A stretch of DNA of 64,000 nucleotides from Microbacterium thalassium. Its GTDB lineage: Bacteria; Actinomycetota; Actinomycetes; Actinomycetales; Microbacteriaceae. The notes beneath the pieces are model-generated. The model saw only the letters and a list, made by a program, of their open reading frames with translations, was not told where the DNA came from and did not search any database. Below are positions 51,869 through 60,361 of the stretch, piece by piece; position 1 is the first letter of the stretch, and each line of letters opens with the position of its first letter. The position numbers and the translations under genes are program-made. Where the stretch lies: NCBI RefSeq assembly GCF_014208045.1, contig NZ_JACHML010000001.1, forward strand, positions 744,001 through 808,000, given 5' to 3'.

Positions 51869-52363
51869 ATGATGGCGCAACCGCGCGAGTTCGACGAGCA
51901 CGCGCCGATCTTCGCGATCGCCGCCGCGGCGGAGCTCGCGGGCATGCACCCGCAGACGCTCCGCCAGTACGACCGCCTCGGCCTCGTCGTCCCCGACCGC
52001 ACGCGCGGCGGATCCCGCCGTTACTCGCTGCGCCACGTCGCGCAGCTGCGCGAGGTCGCCCGCATGTCCGCCGAGGGCATCGGTCTGCCGGCGATCGCGC
52101 GCATCCTCGATCTCGAGGACCAGGTGCGCGAGCTGACGGGTCGCGTGAACGCCCTCGAGGAGCGCATCCGCGCCGAGGCCCTGAGCCGTCCCGGCGCCCG
52201 CGTGTTCGCCGCCGGCCGCACCGGCTCGGTCATCCCCCTGCGCCACGGCACGCGCGTGCGCCGCGCGACCGAGATCGTCGTGTGGCGCCCCCGACAGCCG
52301 CTCCCGACGGCGGAGCAGGACGACGCCGCGGCCGCAGACGAGCCGGAGCCCGACGAGGCGTAG
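51869..52363 (+). CDS. hspR: heat-shock repressor HspR (MerR family)
   Basis: A 164-residue MerR-type regulator. FAIAAAAELAGMHPQTLRQYDRLGLVVPDRTRGGSRRYSLRHVAQLREVARMSAEGIGLPAIARIL is the DNA-binding domain, followed by the coiled coil LEDQVRELTGRVNALEERI. The C-terminal VVWRPRQPLP is characteristic of HspR. It binds HAIR elements, here found at the dnaK promoter, so the operon is self-regulated. GGGGAGGTGA precedes two consecutive ATGs; either may be used. Confidence 0.96.
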   Translation: MMAQPREFDEHAPIFAIAAAAELAGMHPQTLRQYDRLGLVVPDRTRGGSRRYSLRHVAQLREVARMSAEGIGLPAIARILDLEDQVRELTGRVNALEERIRAEALSRPGARVFAAGRTGSVIPLRHGTRVRRATEIVVWRPRQPLPTAEQDDAAAADEPEPDEA

Positions 52364-52478
52364 GCCCCGATCTGCGCCGGCCAGTGCACCTGAACTCGCC
52401 GAATCCATACGTCGTGCGCGCGCAAGAAGCCATGCGCTCGGCGAGAGCCCATGCAGCGGACGCGCGGAGGTCGCGGCG

Positions 52479-53855
52479 CTACCCCTCCGCCGCGGCGTGA
52501 GCGTGGGCGGCGACGAAGTCCGCGTAGTCCTGCCGCGCGACGTCGGCGTACGCGAACGCCCACGCGGTGATGGACTCGGCCGCGACCTTGCCGCCGCCGA
52601 CGTATCCCGACACCGTCGCGGCGTTGGGGGACTGGCTGTGCGCGCGGGCCAGCACAGCCGCGCACAGCTGCGCGTGGCGCTGGAAGGGGCCGGCCTCGAG
52701 GGTCTCGGCCTCGATGCTGCCCTTGCTGTCGTGGAACTGGCGCAGGTAGTAGTCGGCGCGCGGACCGGTGACGTGCCCCAGGAACGGGTCCGACACCGCC
52801 TGCAGGATCCGCTGCATCGCGACCACGCGACCGCCCTGCGCATTGCGAGCGATGTAGGCGGTCACCTGCTGCGGCTGCCGGATGGAGCCGCTCGTGAGCA
52901 GGACGCTCGGCTGCGCCTCCTTGGACTGCAGGATGAGGGCGTTCCGGTCGCCGTCCTGCAGCAGCAGCAGATAGCACCGCGTTCCGACGCTCCCGACGCC
53001 CACGACCCGCCGGGCGACGTCGACGAGCTCGTAGCCGCGCAGCAGCGCGCCGATGTCGACGGGCACCGTGGCGCGGTACTCCTCGAACAGCTCCTTGACC
53101 TGCGCGAGCTGGTCCGAGAACGCCCGGACCATCGTCGGCGGAGACTCGATGAACCGCAATCGCCCATCCGGCGCGGTCTCGGTGAGCTTGTGGGCGGCGC
53201 GCTCGCCGGTGCGCCGCTCGGCGTCCTTGATGGCGCTCTTCATGGCGGACCGCGTCTCGGGATCCATCTTTCCGACGGCGCCGTCGAGCTCGAAGTGCTC
53301 GAAGTAGCGGTCGACGGGACTCTTCTCGGCGTTCGCCTTCATCACGCGGGCGTACGCTCGCACGGCATCCCGGCAGGCGTCGCGCGCCACGTCGGGCGGG
53401 TGCCCGCCCGCCTCGGCCGCGAGCACGATGCTGGTGACCAGGCGCTTGACGTCCCATTCCCACGGCGCCCACGCCGCCTCGTCGAAGTCGTTCAGGTCGA
53501 ACACGAGGGTCCGCTGCGGCGAGGCGTAGAAGCCGAAGTTGGCGACATGCGCGTCGCCGCACGACCCGACGAGGATGCCGCTGTTGGGATCGGCGGCGAG
53601 GTCGGCCGCCATCACGGCCGCGGTGCCGCGATAGAAGGCGAAGGCGCTCGCCGACATCCGCTCGATGCGCAGCGGGACGAGCTCGGGCACGCGGGTTGCG
53701 TTCTGGGTCTCGAGGATGCCGAGCGGATCGCGGGTCGTCAGGGTGAGCGCGCTCATCCCCTCACGCGGATGATCGCGGCGCAGCGCCCGGCCCGCATCGA
53801 TGCGCGCGGCGAGCGGAGTCAGAGGTGGCCACAGTGCCGGACTCGCGTCGGACAT
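52479..53855 (-). CDS. DUF2252 family protein
   Basis: A 458-residue soluble protein. It has the family's kinase-like features: MSASAFAFYRGTAAVMAADLA, GDAHVANFGFYASPQRTLVFDLNDFDEAAWAPWEWDVKRLVTSI, GSVGTRCYLLLLQD, and HDSKGSIEAETLEAGPFQRHAQLC. The HxN and DxxDFD pattern resembles the catalytic core of aminoglycoside-type phosphotransferases, but activity in this family is not established. It is 25 bases downstream of the ClC gene on the same strand. Confidence 0.9.
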   Translation of the reverse strand: MSDASPALWPPLTPLAARIDAGRALRRDHPREGMSALTLTTRDPLGILETQNATRVPELVPLRIERMSASAFAFYRGTAAVMAADLAADPNSGILVGSCGDAHVANFGFYASPQRTLVFDLNDFDEAAWAPWEWDVKRLVTSIVLAAEAGGHPPDVARDACRDAVRAYARVMKANAEKSPVDRYFEHFELDGAVGKMDPETRSAMKSAIKDAERRTGERAAHKLTETAPDGRLRFIESPPTMVRAFSDQLAQVKELFEEYRATVPVDIGALLRGYELVDVARRVVGVGSVGTRCYLLLLQDGDRNALILQSKEAQPSVLLTSGSIRQPQQVTAYIARNAQGGRVVAMQRILQAVSDPFLGHVTGPRADYYLRQFHDSKGSIEAETLEAGPFQRHAQLCAAVLARAHSQSPNAATVSGYVGGGKVAAESITAWAFAYADVARQDYADFVAAHAHAAAEG

Positions 53856-53880
53856 GTCCGGAGTGTGGCACGTCTGCTGG

Positions 53881-55200
53881 TCACGCGGAAGGGCTTTGGT
53901 CCTTGGGCGCCTTCTCGTCGGGTCCGGTCTCGTCGTGCTCGGGGTGCACGATCATCTCGGGCCCGCGCGAGACGAGGAGCCACGCCGGCAGCACGGCGAC
54001 GCAGACCATGGGGATGAGCGTGATGTCGCCGACGATCGCGATCGCCGCGAAGATGCCGATCCACCCGTCGCGCGAGATCGCGAGCGTGAACCCGAGCACG
54101 CCGGCCGACAGCGCCAGCCCGAAGGGGATGTCGGGGACGAGGGCATGGAACAGCATGCCCGTGGCGATGCCGAGGAAGATCGCGGGGAAGATGCGGCCGC
54201 CGCGGAAGCTCGCCGCCGCGGCCACGACCAGGGCGACCATCTTCACCCCGAGGATGATCGCGAGCTGCCCGGCCGTATAGGTGTCCACGCCCTCGATCAG
54301 CTCGGCGCTCTGGTCGAGTCCCTTGAAAAGGGTCACCGGACCCCCGATCGCCCCGAGCGCTCCCAGGAGCACGCCACCCACCGCGGGGACGAGGAACGGA
54401 TGCCGCATCAGCCGTCGCAGCAGCCGGTGCAGCGGCGGCAGCGCCCACGCCGTGAGCAGGCCGAGTCCGGCGGCGACCGTGGCGATCAGCATGCCCCACA
54501 CGATGTCGAGAGGCTGAGGGCCGCCGTACGGCTCGATGCCCGGCACCGGGTGGATGCCGCCGCCGAGCAGGTGGGTCGTCACGGCGCCGGCGGAGGCGGC
54601 CGCGACGGGGAGGAACAGCCGGTCCCACAGCGAGCCGCGGCCCGGTGCCGCGGCGACCGGCCCGGTGAGCACCAGGGCCGCCGCGATCGGGGTGCCGAAC
54701 AGCGCGCCGATCGTTCCCGCCAGCGCGAGCACGACCGACAGCCGCACGGGGAACTGCGGCCACAGCTTCGTCAGCGCCCACACGGTCATCGCGGTGATGA
54801 TCCCGATGATCGGGCTCTCGGGGCCGAGGCTGACGCCGCCGCCGAGTGTGAGGATCGAGGCGAGCGCGATGCCCGGGACGTACTTCATGGGCTGCACGGG
54901 CGCGTCGAGCTCGACGGTCGCCGAGTCGGGGCCGCCGTGGCCGGGGACCAGCCACAGGACGAGCCCGACGAGAAGGCCCACGATCGTCAGGGTGATGAAG
55001 ATCCACCAGCCCGAGTCGCCGTCAACGCCCACCAGGCCCGGCGCGGCGTCCCACAGCACCCACTCCAGGCCGAGCGCGGCCTCGTCCAGCAGCCACAGCA
55101 CGAGCGCGGCCAGCACGCCCACAGCCACAGCCGGGACGGTGAGCGCGAGCAGACGCTTCGGTGTCGGATCGATCGCAGCCGCCTGTCCGTCGCCGCTCAT
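53881..55200 (-). CDS. ClC-family chloride channel or transporter
   Basis: A 439-residue protein with the ClC fold of repeated helices. GGGVSLGPESPIIGI is the GxGxE/GREGP-equivalent selectivity segment and GGRIFPAIFLGIATG the C-terminal GxFxP-type motif; the usual Arg of GREGP is Pro here (LGPES). It carries chloride or another small anion. The ATG is seven bases after minus-strand TAGGCT, which is leaderless; 40 open upstream codons run into the divergent promoter and are rejected. Confidence 0.87.
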   Translation of the reverse strand: MSGDGQAAAIDPTPKRLLALTVPAVAVGVLAALVLWLLDEAALGLEWVLWDAAPGLVGVDGDSGWWIFITLTIVGLLVGLVLWLVPGHGGPDSATVELDAPVQPMKYVPGIALASILTLGGGVSLGPESPIIGIITAMTVWALTKLWPQFPVRLSVVLALAGTIGALFGTPIAAALVLTGPVAAAPGRGSLWDRLFLPVAAASAGAVTTHLLGGGIHPVPGIEPYGGPQPLDIVWGMLIATVAAGLGLLTAWALPPLHRLLRRLMRHPFLVPAVGGVLLGALGAIGGPVTLFKGLDQSAELIEGVDTYTAGQLAIILGVKMVALVVAAAASFRGGRIFPAIFLGIATGMLFHALVPDIPFGLALSAGVLGFTLAISRDGWIGIFAAIAIVGDITLIPMVCVAVLPAWLLVSRGPEMIVHPEHDETGPDEKAPKDQSPSA

Positions 55201-55207
55201 GGCGCTC

Positions 55208-55295
55208 AGCCTAGACCGATGGCGCGCCGCGTCGGGAGGAATCGGCGCAGTTGCCGCCGCGACCGGCTGACTTCGGGCGGATGCGGCGATAGCCT
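55208..55295. promoter_or_regulatory. divergent leaderless promoters (ClC gene and DUF998 gene)
   Basis: Minus-strand TAGGCT (55208-55213) ends seven bases before the ClC ATG. Plus-strand TAGCCT (55290-55295) ends six bases before the GTG at 55302. The two -10 hexamers are 76 bases apart, with no Shine-Dalgarno at either gene. Confidence 0.6.
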
Positions 55296-55301
55296 CGTGC
55301 C

Positions 55302-56369
55302 GTGAGCACGTCCACCTCACCTCAGGAGGGCCGCCGCGCGCGGCTGGCCGCGGTCGTCCGCGAGTTCGACGGGCGCACCGAGAGATCGCTGGAGTCCCTC
55401 GCGATCACGGGCGGCGTCGTGTCGTTCATCGCCGTCGCGTCGCTGGCGCTCCTCGTCTTCCGCCTCGACGCCGCGCCCATCTCGGGGCCGGGCTCCATCG
55501 GGCAGTTCGCCGCCATCAGCGGCGCCGTCGTGGCGATGGTGTCGTTCGTCGTCGGGCGCTTCGTCGTCGTGCGTCGGCACGGGGAGCGGATGCGGCTGCC
55601 GGACTACCTCGACACCCTCGCGCTCGCCGTCGCGCACGGTGTCATCGCGCTGCTGACCTGGACCCTCCTGTCGGTCATCCTCGAGGAGTCGTTCATCGGC
55701 GCCGAGGTGTTCGCGCTGCCGCTGCTGGTGCTCGCCGGTGCGGCCGCCGCCGTCACCGGGTACCTCGCGTTCTACTCGGCGACGCACATGGATCTCATGC
55801 TGCTCGCCGTGCTGCTGGCGGTGTTCCTCGCCGAGGGGATCGTCGCCAGCATGCTCACCGCGAGCGACCCGCTGTGGTGGCAGGACCATCTGAGCTCGCT
55901 CGGCGTCACGGGCGACATCTCGGCGCTCGCGTTCAATCTCACGCTGATCGTGGCGGGCCTCATCGTCACGACGCTCGCCCGCTACGTCACGATCGACATC
56001 CCGACGCCCCACCCCACGGGGCTGCGGAACATGCGGGTGAGCCTCATCCTCGTCGGCATCCTGCTGGCGCTGGTCGGCGTCTTCCACGTCGACCGCTTCT
56101 TCTGGATCCACACGTTCGCCGCCTCGGGGATGGCGATCGCGTTCGGCGTGGCGGCCATCGGCATCCGCTGGTGGATCCCCGACATGCCCAAGACCTTCAT
56201 GGCGCTCGGATGGTGGTTCTTCGCCGTGATCCTGCTGCTCGCGGTCTACTACGCCTTCGGCATCTACACGCTCACGGCCGTCGAGCTGGTCGCCGGCGTG
56301 CTCGTGTTCACGTGGATCATCCTGCTGATCCGCAATGCCGCCGCTCTGCAGGCGGACACGCAGGACTGA
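55302..56369 (+). CDS. DUF998 family membrane protein (copy 1)
   Basis: A 355-residue protein with about ten helices. LTASDPLWWQDHLSSLGVTGDISALAFNLTLIVAGLIVTTLARY carries the DUF998-type pattern of SxLG followed by FN and a Gly-rich helix. FYSATHMDLMLLAVLLAVFLAEGIVASM and YTLTAVELVAGVLVFTWIILLIRN are shared nearly word for word with the gene at 58298, so the two are paralogs from a local duplication. Function unknown. The N-terminal 25 residues are charged and cytosolic. Confidence 0.8.
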   Translation: MSTSTSPQEGRRARLAAVVREFDGRTERSLESLAITGGVVSFIAVASLALLVFRLDAAPISGPGSIGQFAAISGAVVAMVSFVVGRFVVVRRHGERMRLPDYLDTLALAVAHGVIALLTWTLLSVILEESFIGAEVFALPLLVLAGAAAAVTGYLAFYSATHMDLMLLAVLLAVFLAEGIVASMLTASDPLWWQDHLSSLGVTGDISALAFNLTLIVAGLIVTTLARYVTIDIPTPHPTGLRNMRVSLILVGILLALVGVFHVDRFFWIHTFAASGMAIAFGVAAIGIRWWIPDMPKTFMALGWWFFAVILLLAVYYAFGIYTLTAVELVAGVLVFTWIILLIRNAAALQADTQD

Positions 56370-56417
56370 GCGCGCGAGAACCCGGCGAGGCGACCGCCCG
56401 CCGCCGCGGCGGCGCAA

Positions 56418-56423
56418 TAGTCT
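56418..56423 (+). promoter_or_regulatory. leaderless -10 element of the potassium channel gene
   Basis: TAGTCT ends seven bases before the ATG at 56431. It lies 48 bases after the preceding stop. Confidence 0.55.
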
Positions 56424-56430
56424 GCGGAGC

Positions 56431-57171
56431 ATGTCGGAGGAGCGCTGGGAGAAGCTCACCTACTGGCCGTTGATCATCGCGTCGGTGCTGTTCATCGTCG
56501 CGTACTCGTGGCAGGTGATCTCGGTGCCGACGGGAATGGCCGAAACGGTCACGCGCTTCGTGATGTTCGCCACGTGGGCGTTCTTCGCCGTCGACTACGT
56601 CGTGCGGCTCACGATCGCGCGGGAGCGGCGACGCTGGTTCTTCCGTCACCTGTTCGATCTCGCGGTCGTCCTCATCCCCGCGATGCGGCCGCTGCGCCTG
56701 CTGAAGGCGCTCACCGTCATCGCCGCGCTCCAGCGGACCGCCGGGGCCGCGCTGCGCAGCCGCATCGCGATCTACGGCGCAGGGGCGGCCCTCACGCTGA
56801 TCTGGATGGCCGCGCTCGCCGTGCTCGAGGCCGAGCGCCCCGCGCCCGACTCGAACATCCACACGTTCAGCGACGCCTTCTGGTGGGCGTTCGTCACCAT
56901 CACCACCGTCGGCTACGGCGACTTCTACCCGGTGACGTCGTGGGGACGGACCGTGGCCGTGCTGCTGATGACCGGCGGCATCGCCGTGGTCAGCATCGTC
57001 ACCGCCACGGTGTCCTCGTGGGTCCTCGAGAAGGCGGTCGGCGACGACGACGATCAGGAACCCGCGACGCGGGGGCAGGTGCGCCAGGTGGCGCGTCAGA
57101 TCACGGACGTCGCGGCGCGCCTGGGGGAGGCGCCGCCTGAAAGGCGCGACGGCCCTAGCCTGGGCTCGTGA
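56431..57171 (+). CDS. voltage-gated-type potassium channel (Kv-like)
   Basis: A 246-residue protein with six helices. YWPLIIASVLFIVAYSW is S1, TRFVMFATWAFFAVDYVVRL is S2 and DLAVVLIPAMRPLRLLKAL covers S3/S4, with only three or four basic residues, so voltage sensing may be weak. The pore is FWWAFVTITTVGYGDFYP with the K+ filter TVGYGD. The C-terminus is a short charged helix (QVRQVARQITDVAARL). The gene overlaps the AI-2E permease gene by four bases (GTGA). Confidence 0.93.
   Translation: MSEERWEKLTYWPLIIASVLFIVAYSWQVISVPTGMAETVTRFVMFATWAFFAVDYVVRLTIARERRRWFFRHLFDLAVVLIPAMRPLRLLKALTVIAALQRTAGAALRSRIAIYGAGAALTLIWMAALAVLEAERPAPDSNIHTFSDAFWWAFVTITTVGYGDFYPVTSWGRTVAVLLMTGGIAVVSIVTATVSSWVLEKAVGDDDDQEPATRGQVRQVARQITDVAARLGEAPPERRDGPSLGS
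57156..57161 (+). promoter_or_regulatory. leaderless -10 element of the AI-2E gene, inside the channel gene
   Basis: TAGCCT ends six bases before the GTG at 57168 and lies within the last codons of the channel gene. The AI-2E gene could thus be expressed both from its own promoter and by coupling. Confidence 0.5.
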
Positions 57172-58262
57172 AGCGCCGCGAAGACCCGTCCCCGTCCCCG
57201 CCACCCGTGCCGGTGCTGAGTCCCATGCTGCGCGTGGTCATCGGACTCGCGGCCGGCGTGATCGCGCTCGCCGGGCTCTATTTCGCCCGCGAACTGGTCG
57301 GCCCTCTCGCGCTCGGCGCGGTCATCGTCATCATCTGCTGGCCCGTGCGTGCGCCCCTGGTCCGGCGCGGCTGGCCATCGTGGGCCGGCACGACCGCCGT
57401 CATCGTCCTCGGCTACGCGATCCTCGCGGCGCTCGCGGCCATGCTGTGGTTCGCGGGGGCGCAGTTCATCCGCCTGGTCGCCGACCTGTCGGTGAACCTG
57501 CGCGACACCGCCGATGCGATCGTCGCCGGGCTTGCCGCCCTCGGCCTCGATCAGCAGGCGGCGGACGCGGTGACCTCGGTGCTCGACCCGTCGAACCTCG
57601 TCTCGCTGCTGACCTCGCTCACCGGCCAGGCGCTGGCAGTGCTCACCGCGTTCTTCTTCGTGCTCGCCTATGTCATCTTCATGGCCGCGGACGGAGCCCG
57701 GTACGCGCGCGCGGCGACGGACTTCGGCCCGTCCTCCCGCCCTGCGATGGAGCGCTTCGCCGACTACAACCGCAACGTCCGCCGCTACTACGTCGTCAAT
57801 GCCTCGTTCGGCGCGATCGTGGCGATCATCGACGGCCTGGCGCTGTGGGCCCTCGGAGTGCCGGCGCCGGCGGTGTGGGCGATCCTGGCGTTCGTGACGA
57901 ACTTCGTCCCCAACATCGGGTTCGTGCTCGGTCTCGTCCCGCCGGCGCTGCTGGCCCTCGTCGTGGGCGGCTGGCCGCTCATGCTCGTCGTCGTCGTGAT
58001 CTACTGCGTCGTCAACGTCACGCTCCAGGTGCTCATCCAGCCGAAGTTCGTCAGCGACGCCGTCAGCCTGAGCCTCACGCTGAGCTTCTTCTCGGTCATC
58101 TTCTGGACGTTCGTCATCGGTCCGCTCGGCGCGATCCTGTCGATCCCGCTGACGCTGCTGGTGAGAGCCCTCGTGCTCGAGCAGGACCCGAAGGCCCTGT
58201 GGCTGCGGTGGCTGTCCGGCGACACCGCGGCGACGGAGCGTTCCGGACCGATTCAGACCTAG
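57168..58262 (+). CDS. AI-2E family transporter (PerM/YdiK-like)
   Basis: A 364-residue permease. Pairs of helices flank a long polar region (about 85-150), and the conserved C-terminal block WAILAFVTNFVPNIGFVLGLVPPALLALVVGGWPLMLVVVVIYCVVNVTLQVLIQPKFVSDAVSLSLTLSFFSVIFWTFVIGPLGAILSIPL is diagnostic. Some members export autoinducer-2; others move protons or sodium, so the substrate is open. Start in a GTGA overlap. Confidence 0.9.
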   Translation: MKRREDPSPSPPPVPVLSPMLRVVIGLAAGVIALAGLYFARELVGPLALGAVIVIICWPVRAPLVRRGWPSWAGTTAVIVLGYAILAALAAMLWFAGAQFIRLVADLSVNLRDTADAIVAGLAALGLDQQAADAVTSVLDPSNLVSLLTSLTGQALAVLTAFFFVLAYVIFMAADGARYARAATDFGPSSRPAMERFADYNRNVRRYYVVNASFGAIVAIIDGLALWALGVPAPAVWAILAFVTNFVPNIGFVLGLVPPALLALVVGGWPLMLVVVVIYCVVNVTLQVLIQPKFVSDAVSLSLTLSFFSVIFWTFVIGPLGAILSIPLTLLVRALVLEQDPKALWLRWLSGDTAATERSGPIQT

Positions 58263-58297
58263 CCGCGGGTGGCGCCCGCGCCCTAGAGTCACCTACC

Positions 58298-59416
58298 GTG
58301 AGTGAATCCTCGACGGCCGCCGCAGCATCCGCCCCCTCCGTCGCGCAGGAGTTCGATGCGACGAGCGCTCGCTCGCTCGAATCGCTGTCGCTCAGCGTCG
58401 GCGTCATCGCGTTCGTGGTGATCGCCCTCGTCGCGCTCCCGGTGTTCCGGCTCGGCGAAGCCCCGATCACCGGCCCGGGATCCATCGGACAATACGTCGC
58501 GATCTCATCGGGCGCGGTCGGCTTCGTGTCGTTCTTCGCCGGACGCCTGGTGATGCGCGGCACGGGGGGCCCGTCACGGCTCTCGGTGCTCGACTACCTC
58601 GATGTCGCGATGCTCTCTCTCGCTCACGGCATCATCGCGCTGCTGTCGTGGACGCTCATCGCCCACCTCCTCGAAGCCGGCTTCATCGGGGCGTCGGTCT
58701 TCGCGGTCGCGCTGCTCGTCCTCTCGGGATCCGCCGCCGCGGTGACGGCCTACGTGTGCTTCTACTCGGCCACGCACATGGACATGCATCTGCTGTCCAT
58801 CGTTCTCGCGGTGTTCCTGGTCGAGGGCGTCCTGGCGAGCATGCTCACCGCATCCGACCCCTCCTGGTGGAAGGACAACCTGAGCGCCCTCGGCATGACC
58901 GACGACCTCTCGTCGATGGCCTTCAACGTGACGCTCATCGTCGCCGGCTTCATCGTGACGACGCTCGCGCGGTACGCCACCGTCTCGATCCCGACACCGC
59001 ATCCGCACGGGCGGCTGTACGTGCGGATCCTGCTGATCGTGGTGGGGGTCTTCCTCGCGTGCGTCGGGATCTTCCCCGTGAACGAGTACTTCGCCCTCCA
59101 CAACACGGTGGCGACCGGTATGGCGGTCGCGTTCGTCGTCCTCGCGATCGGACTGCGCTGGTGGGTTCCGGGGGTCCCGCGCGCCTTCATCACCCTGGGA
59201 TGGGTGTTCATCGCCGTCATCGTCGTGCTCGCGGTGTTCTTCGCCGTCGGCGTCTACACGCTCACGGCGGTCGAGCTGGTCGCGGGCATCCTCGTGTTCG
59301 CCTGGATCGTGCTCTTCATCCGCAACGCCGGGGCGCTGCGGACCGACGCCGCGGCCGAGGCGAGCGCGGCGCAGGCGCGGCCGGCCGACGAGACCGCGGC
59401 GGGCGTTCCGGCGTGA
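58298..59416 (+). CDS. DUF998 family membrane protein (copy 2)
   Basis: A 372-residue paralog of the protein encoded from 55302, similar over the full membrane part: SLESLSLSVGVIAF, PITGPGSIGQYVAIS, FYSATHMDMHLLSIVLAVFLVEGVLASMLTASDPSWWKDNLSALGMTDDLSSMAFNVTLIVAGFIVTTLARYATVSIPTPHPHG, YTLTAVELVAGILVFAWIVLFIRNAGALRTD. It has a longer Ala/Glu tail. TAGAGT ends eight bases before the GTG, slightly beyond the usual leaderless distance. Function unknown. Confidence 0.8.
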   Translation: MSESSTAAAASAPSVAQEFDATSARSLESLSLSVGVIAFVVIALVALPVFRLGEAPITGPGSIGQYVAISSGAVGFVSFFAGRLVMRGTGGPSRLSVLDYLDVAMLSLAHGIIALLSWTLIAHLLEAGFIGASVFAVALLVLSGSAAAVTAYVCFYSATHMDMHLLSIVLAVFLVEGVLASMLTASDPSWWKDNLSALGMTDDLSSMAFNVTLIVAGFIVTTLARYATVSIPTPHPHGRLYVRILLIVVGVFLACVGIFPVNEYFALHNTVATGMAVAFVVLAIGLRWWVPGVPRAFITLGWVFIAVIVVLAVFFAVGVYTLTAVELVAGILVFAWIVLFIRNAGALRTDAAAEASAAQARPADETAAGVPA

Positions 59417-59420
59417 CCCG

Positions 59421-59456
59421 CCGCAGCGGCGACGCCATGCGCGTCCGCCGCTGCGG
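59421..59456. terminator. bidirectional hairpin terminator
   Basis: A perfect 11-bp stem (CCGCAGCGGCG / CGCCGCTGCGG) with a 14-base loop lies between convergent genes, four bases after one stop and eleven before the other. Confidence 0.8.
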
Positions 59457-59467
59457 TGCGTGCTCGC

Positions 59468-59818
59468 TCAGCCCAGCAGCTTGGCCTTCGCGGCGGCGAA
59501 TTCGGCGTCCGAGAGCACGCCGGCGTCCTTGAGCGCGCCGAGCTTCTGCAGTTCGGCGACGATGTCCACGCCGCCCGCTGGTGCCGCGGCGGGGGCTGCC
59601 GGGGCTGCCGCCTGCTGCGCGGCGACCGCCTGCTGTGCGGCCGCGTTCATCGCGGCCTGCTGCTGGGCTGCCTGGTACTGCTCCTGGTCGTACTGGTCCT
59701 GCGCGCGGCGCTGCTGCCGGCGCGACACTCCGCCGCTGACGGCGCTCGCCGTCCCGGCGACGACCGCGGTGCGGGCCGCCAGGCCGACGAGGCCGGGGCG
59801 TCCGATCCTTCTGGGCAT
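59468..59818 (-). CDS. SHOCT-domain protein
   Basis: A 116-residue protein. A short hydrophobic N-terminal region (RPGLVGLAARTAVVAGTASAVSGG) may lie at the membrane. Residues 33-75 are Gln/Ala-rich and likely coiled (RRQQRRAQDQYDQEQYQAAQQQAAMNAAAQQAV). The SHOCT domain closes the protein (VDIVAELQKLGALKDAGVLSDAEFAAAKAKLLG). SHOCT is a short helical oligomerisation module. AGGAGA lies before the ATG. Probably co-expressed with the upstream DUF6325 gene, 27 bases away. Confidence 0.85.
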   Translation of the reverse strand: MPRRIGRPGLVGLAARTAVVAGTASAVSGGVSRRQQRRAQDQYDQEQYQAAQQQAAMNAAAQQAVAAQQAAAPAAPAAAPAGGVDIVAELQKLGALKDAGVLSDAEFAAAKAKLLG

Positions 59819-59845
59819 GTCTTCTCCTGTTCTGCGCGAGCGGAC

Positions 59846-60259
59846 TCAGGCCTCTTCGGCCGCGTCCATCACCGCGTTGACGATCGGGGCGGGGATGCGC
59901 TCGGCGCTGAGGACGACGGCGCCCGAGGCCGCGACGCTCTCGGCGAGCTTGCGCGCGTACAGCAGTTCGAGCGCGATCAGCGCGGCCGAGCCGCCCGGCT
60001 CGATGAGTTCGGCGAACTCCTCGATGTCCTCTTCGCCGGCGATGCCCACCTCGTACAGGTCGAGCGGGAAGTCCTCGTCCTCGATCTCGATCACCGTGAT
60101 GTCGCCGTCGTCGGACTTCGAGATGAGCACGAAGTCGAGCACGCGGATCAGCCCGCTCTCGGCCAGGTCACCGAGCGCCTGGAGCGTGTCGGGCGAGGGT
60201 GCCTCACCCTCGAAGCCGACCAGGTAGAGCTCGACGGGTCCGTATCTGAATTCAGCCAT
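59846..60259 (-). CDS. DUF6325/DUF1269-like protein
   Basis: A 137-residue acidic protein (EFRYGPVELYLVGFEGEAPSPDTLQALGDLAESGLIRVLDFVLISKSDDGDITVIEIED...). The alternation of a beta strand, the DLAESGLIRVLDFV helix-strand and the final AERIPAPIVNAVMDAAEEA matches the DUF6325/DUF1269 family, often next to SHOCT proteins in actinobacteria, as here. Function unknown; stress response is often suggested. AAAGGACG lies before the ATG. Confidence 0.82.
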   Translation of the reverse strand: MAEFRYGPVELYLVGFEGEAPSPDTLQALGDLAESGLIRVLDFVLISKSDDGDITVIEIEDEDFPLDLYEVGIAGEEDIEEFAELIEPGGSAALIALELLYARKLAESVAASGAVVLSAERIPAPIVNAVMDAAEEA

Positions 60260-60339
60260 CAGCGTCCTTTCGCCAGCGGTGCGTCCGAGTCGCGTGAGAC
60301 CCGTACGCCTGCCGGTCTACCACGCCGATGGTCCTTGTC

Positions 60340-60361
60340 ACCAGGGACCTCGGTCCCTGGT
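60340..60361 (-). terminator. hairpin after the LLM oxidoreductase gene
   Basis: ACCAGGGACC-TC-GGTCCCTGGT is a perfect 10-bp inverted repeat with a two-base loop, ending at the stop codon of the minus-strand LLM gene. No U-run follows. Confidence 0.6.

Noticed and set aside
52364..52478. A small gene or RNA between hspR and DUF2252
   Set aside because: The 115 bases hold no start with a ribosome site, no -10-to-start arrangement and no convincing hairpin.
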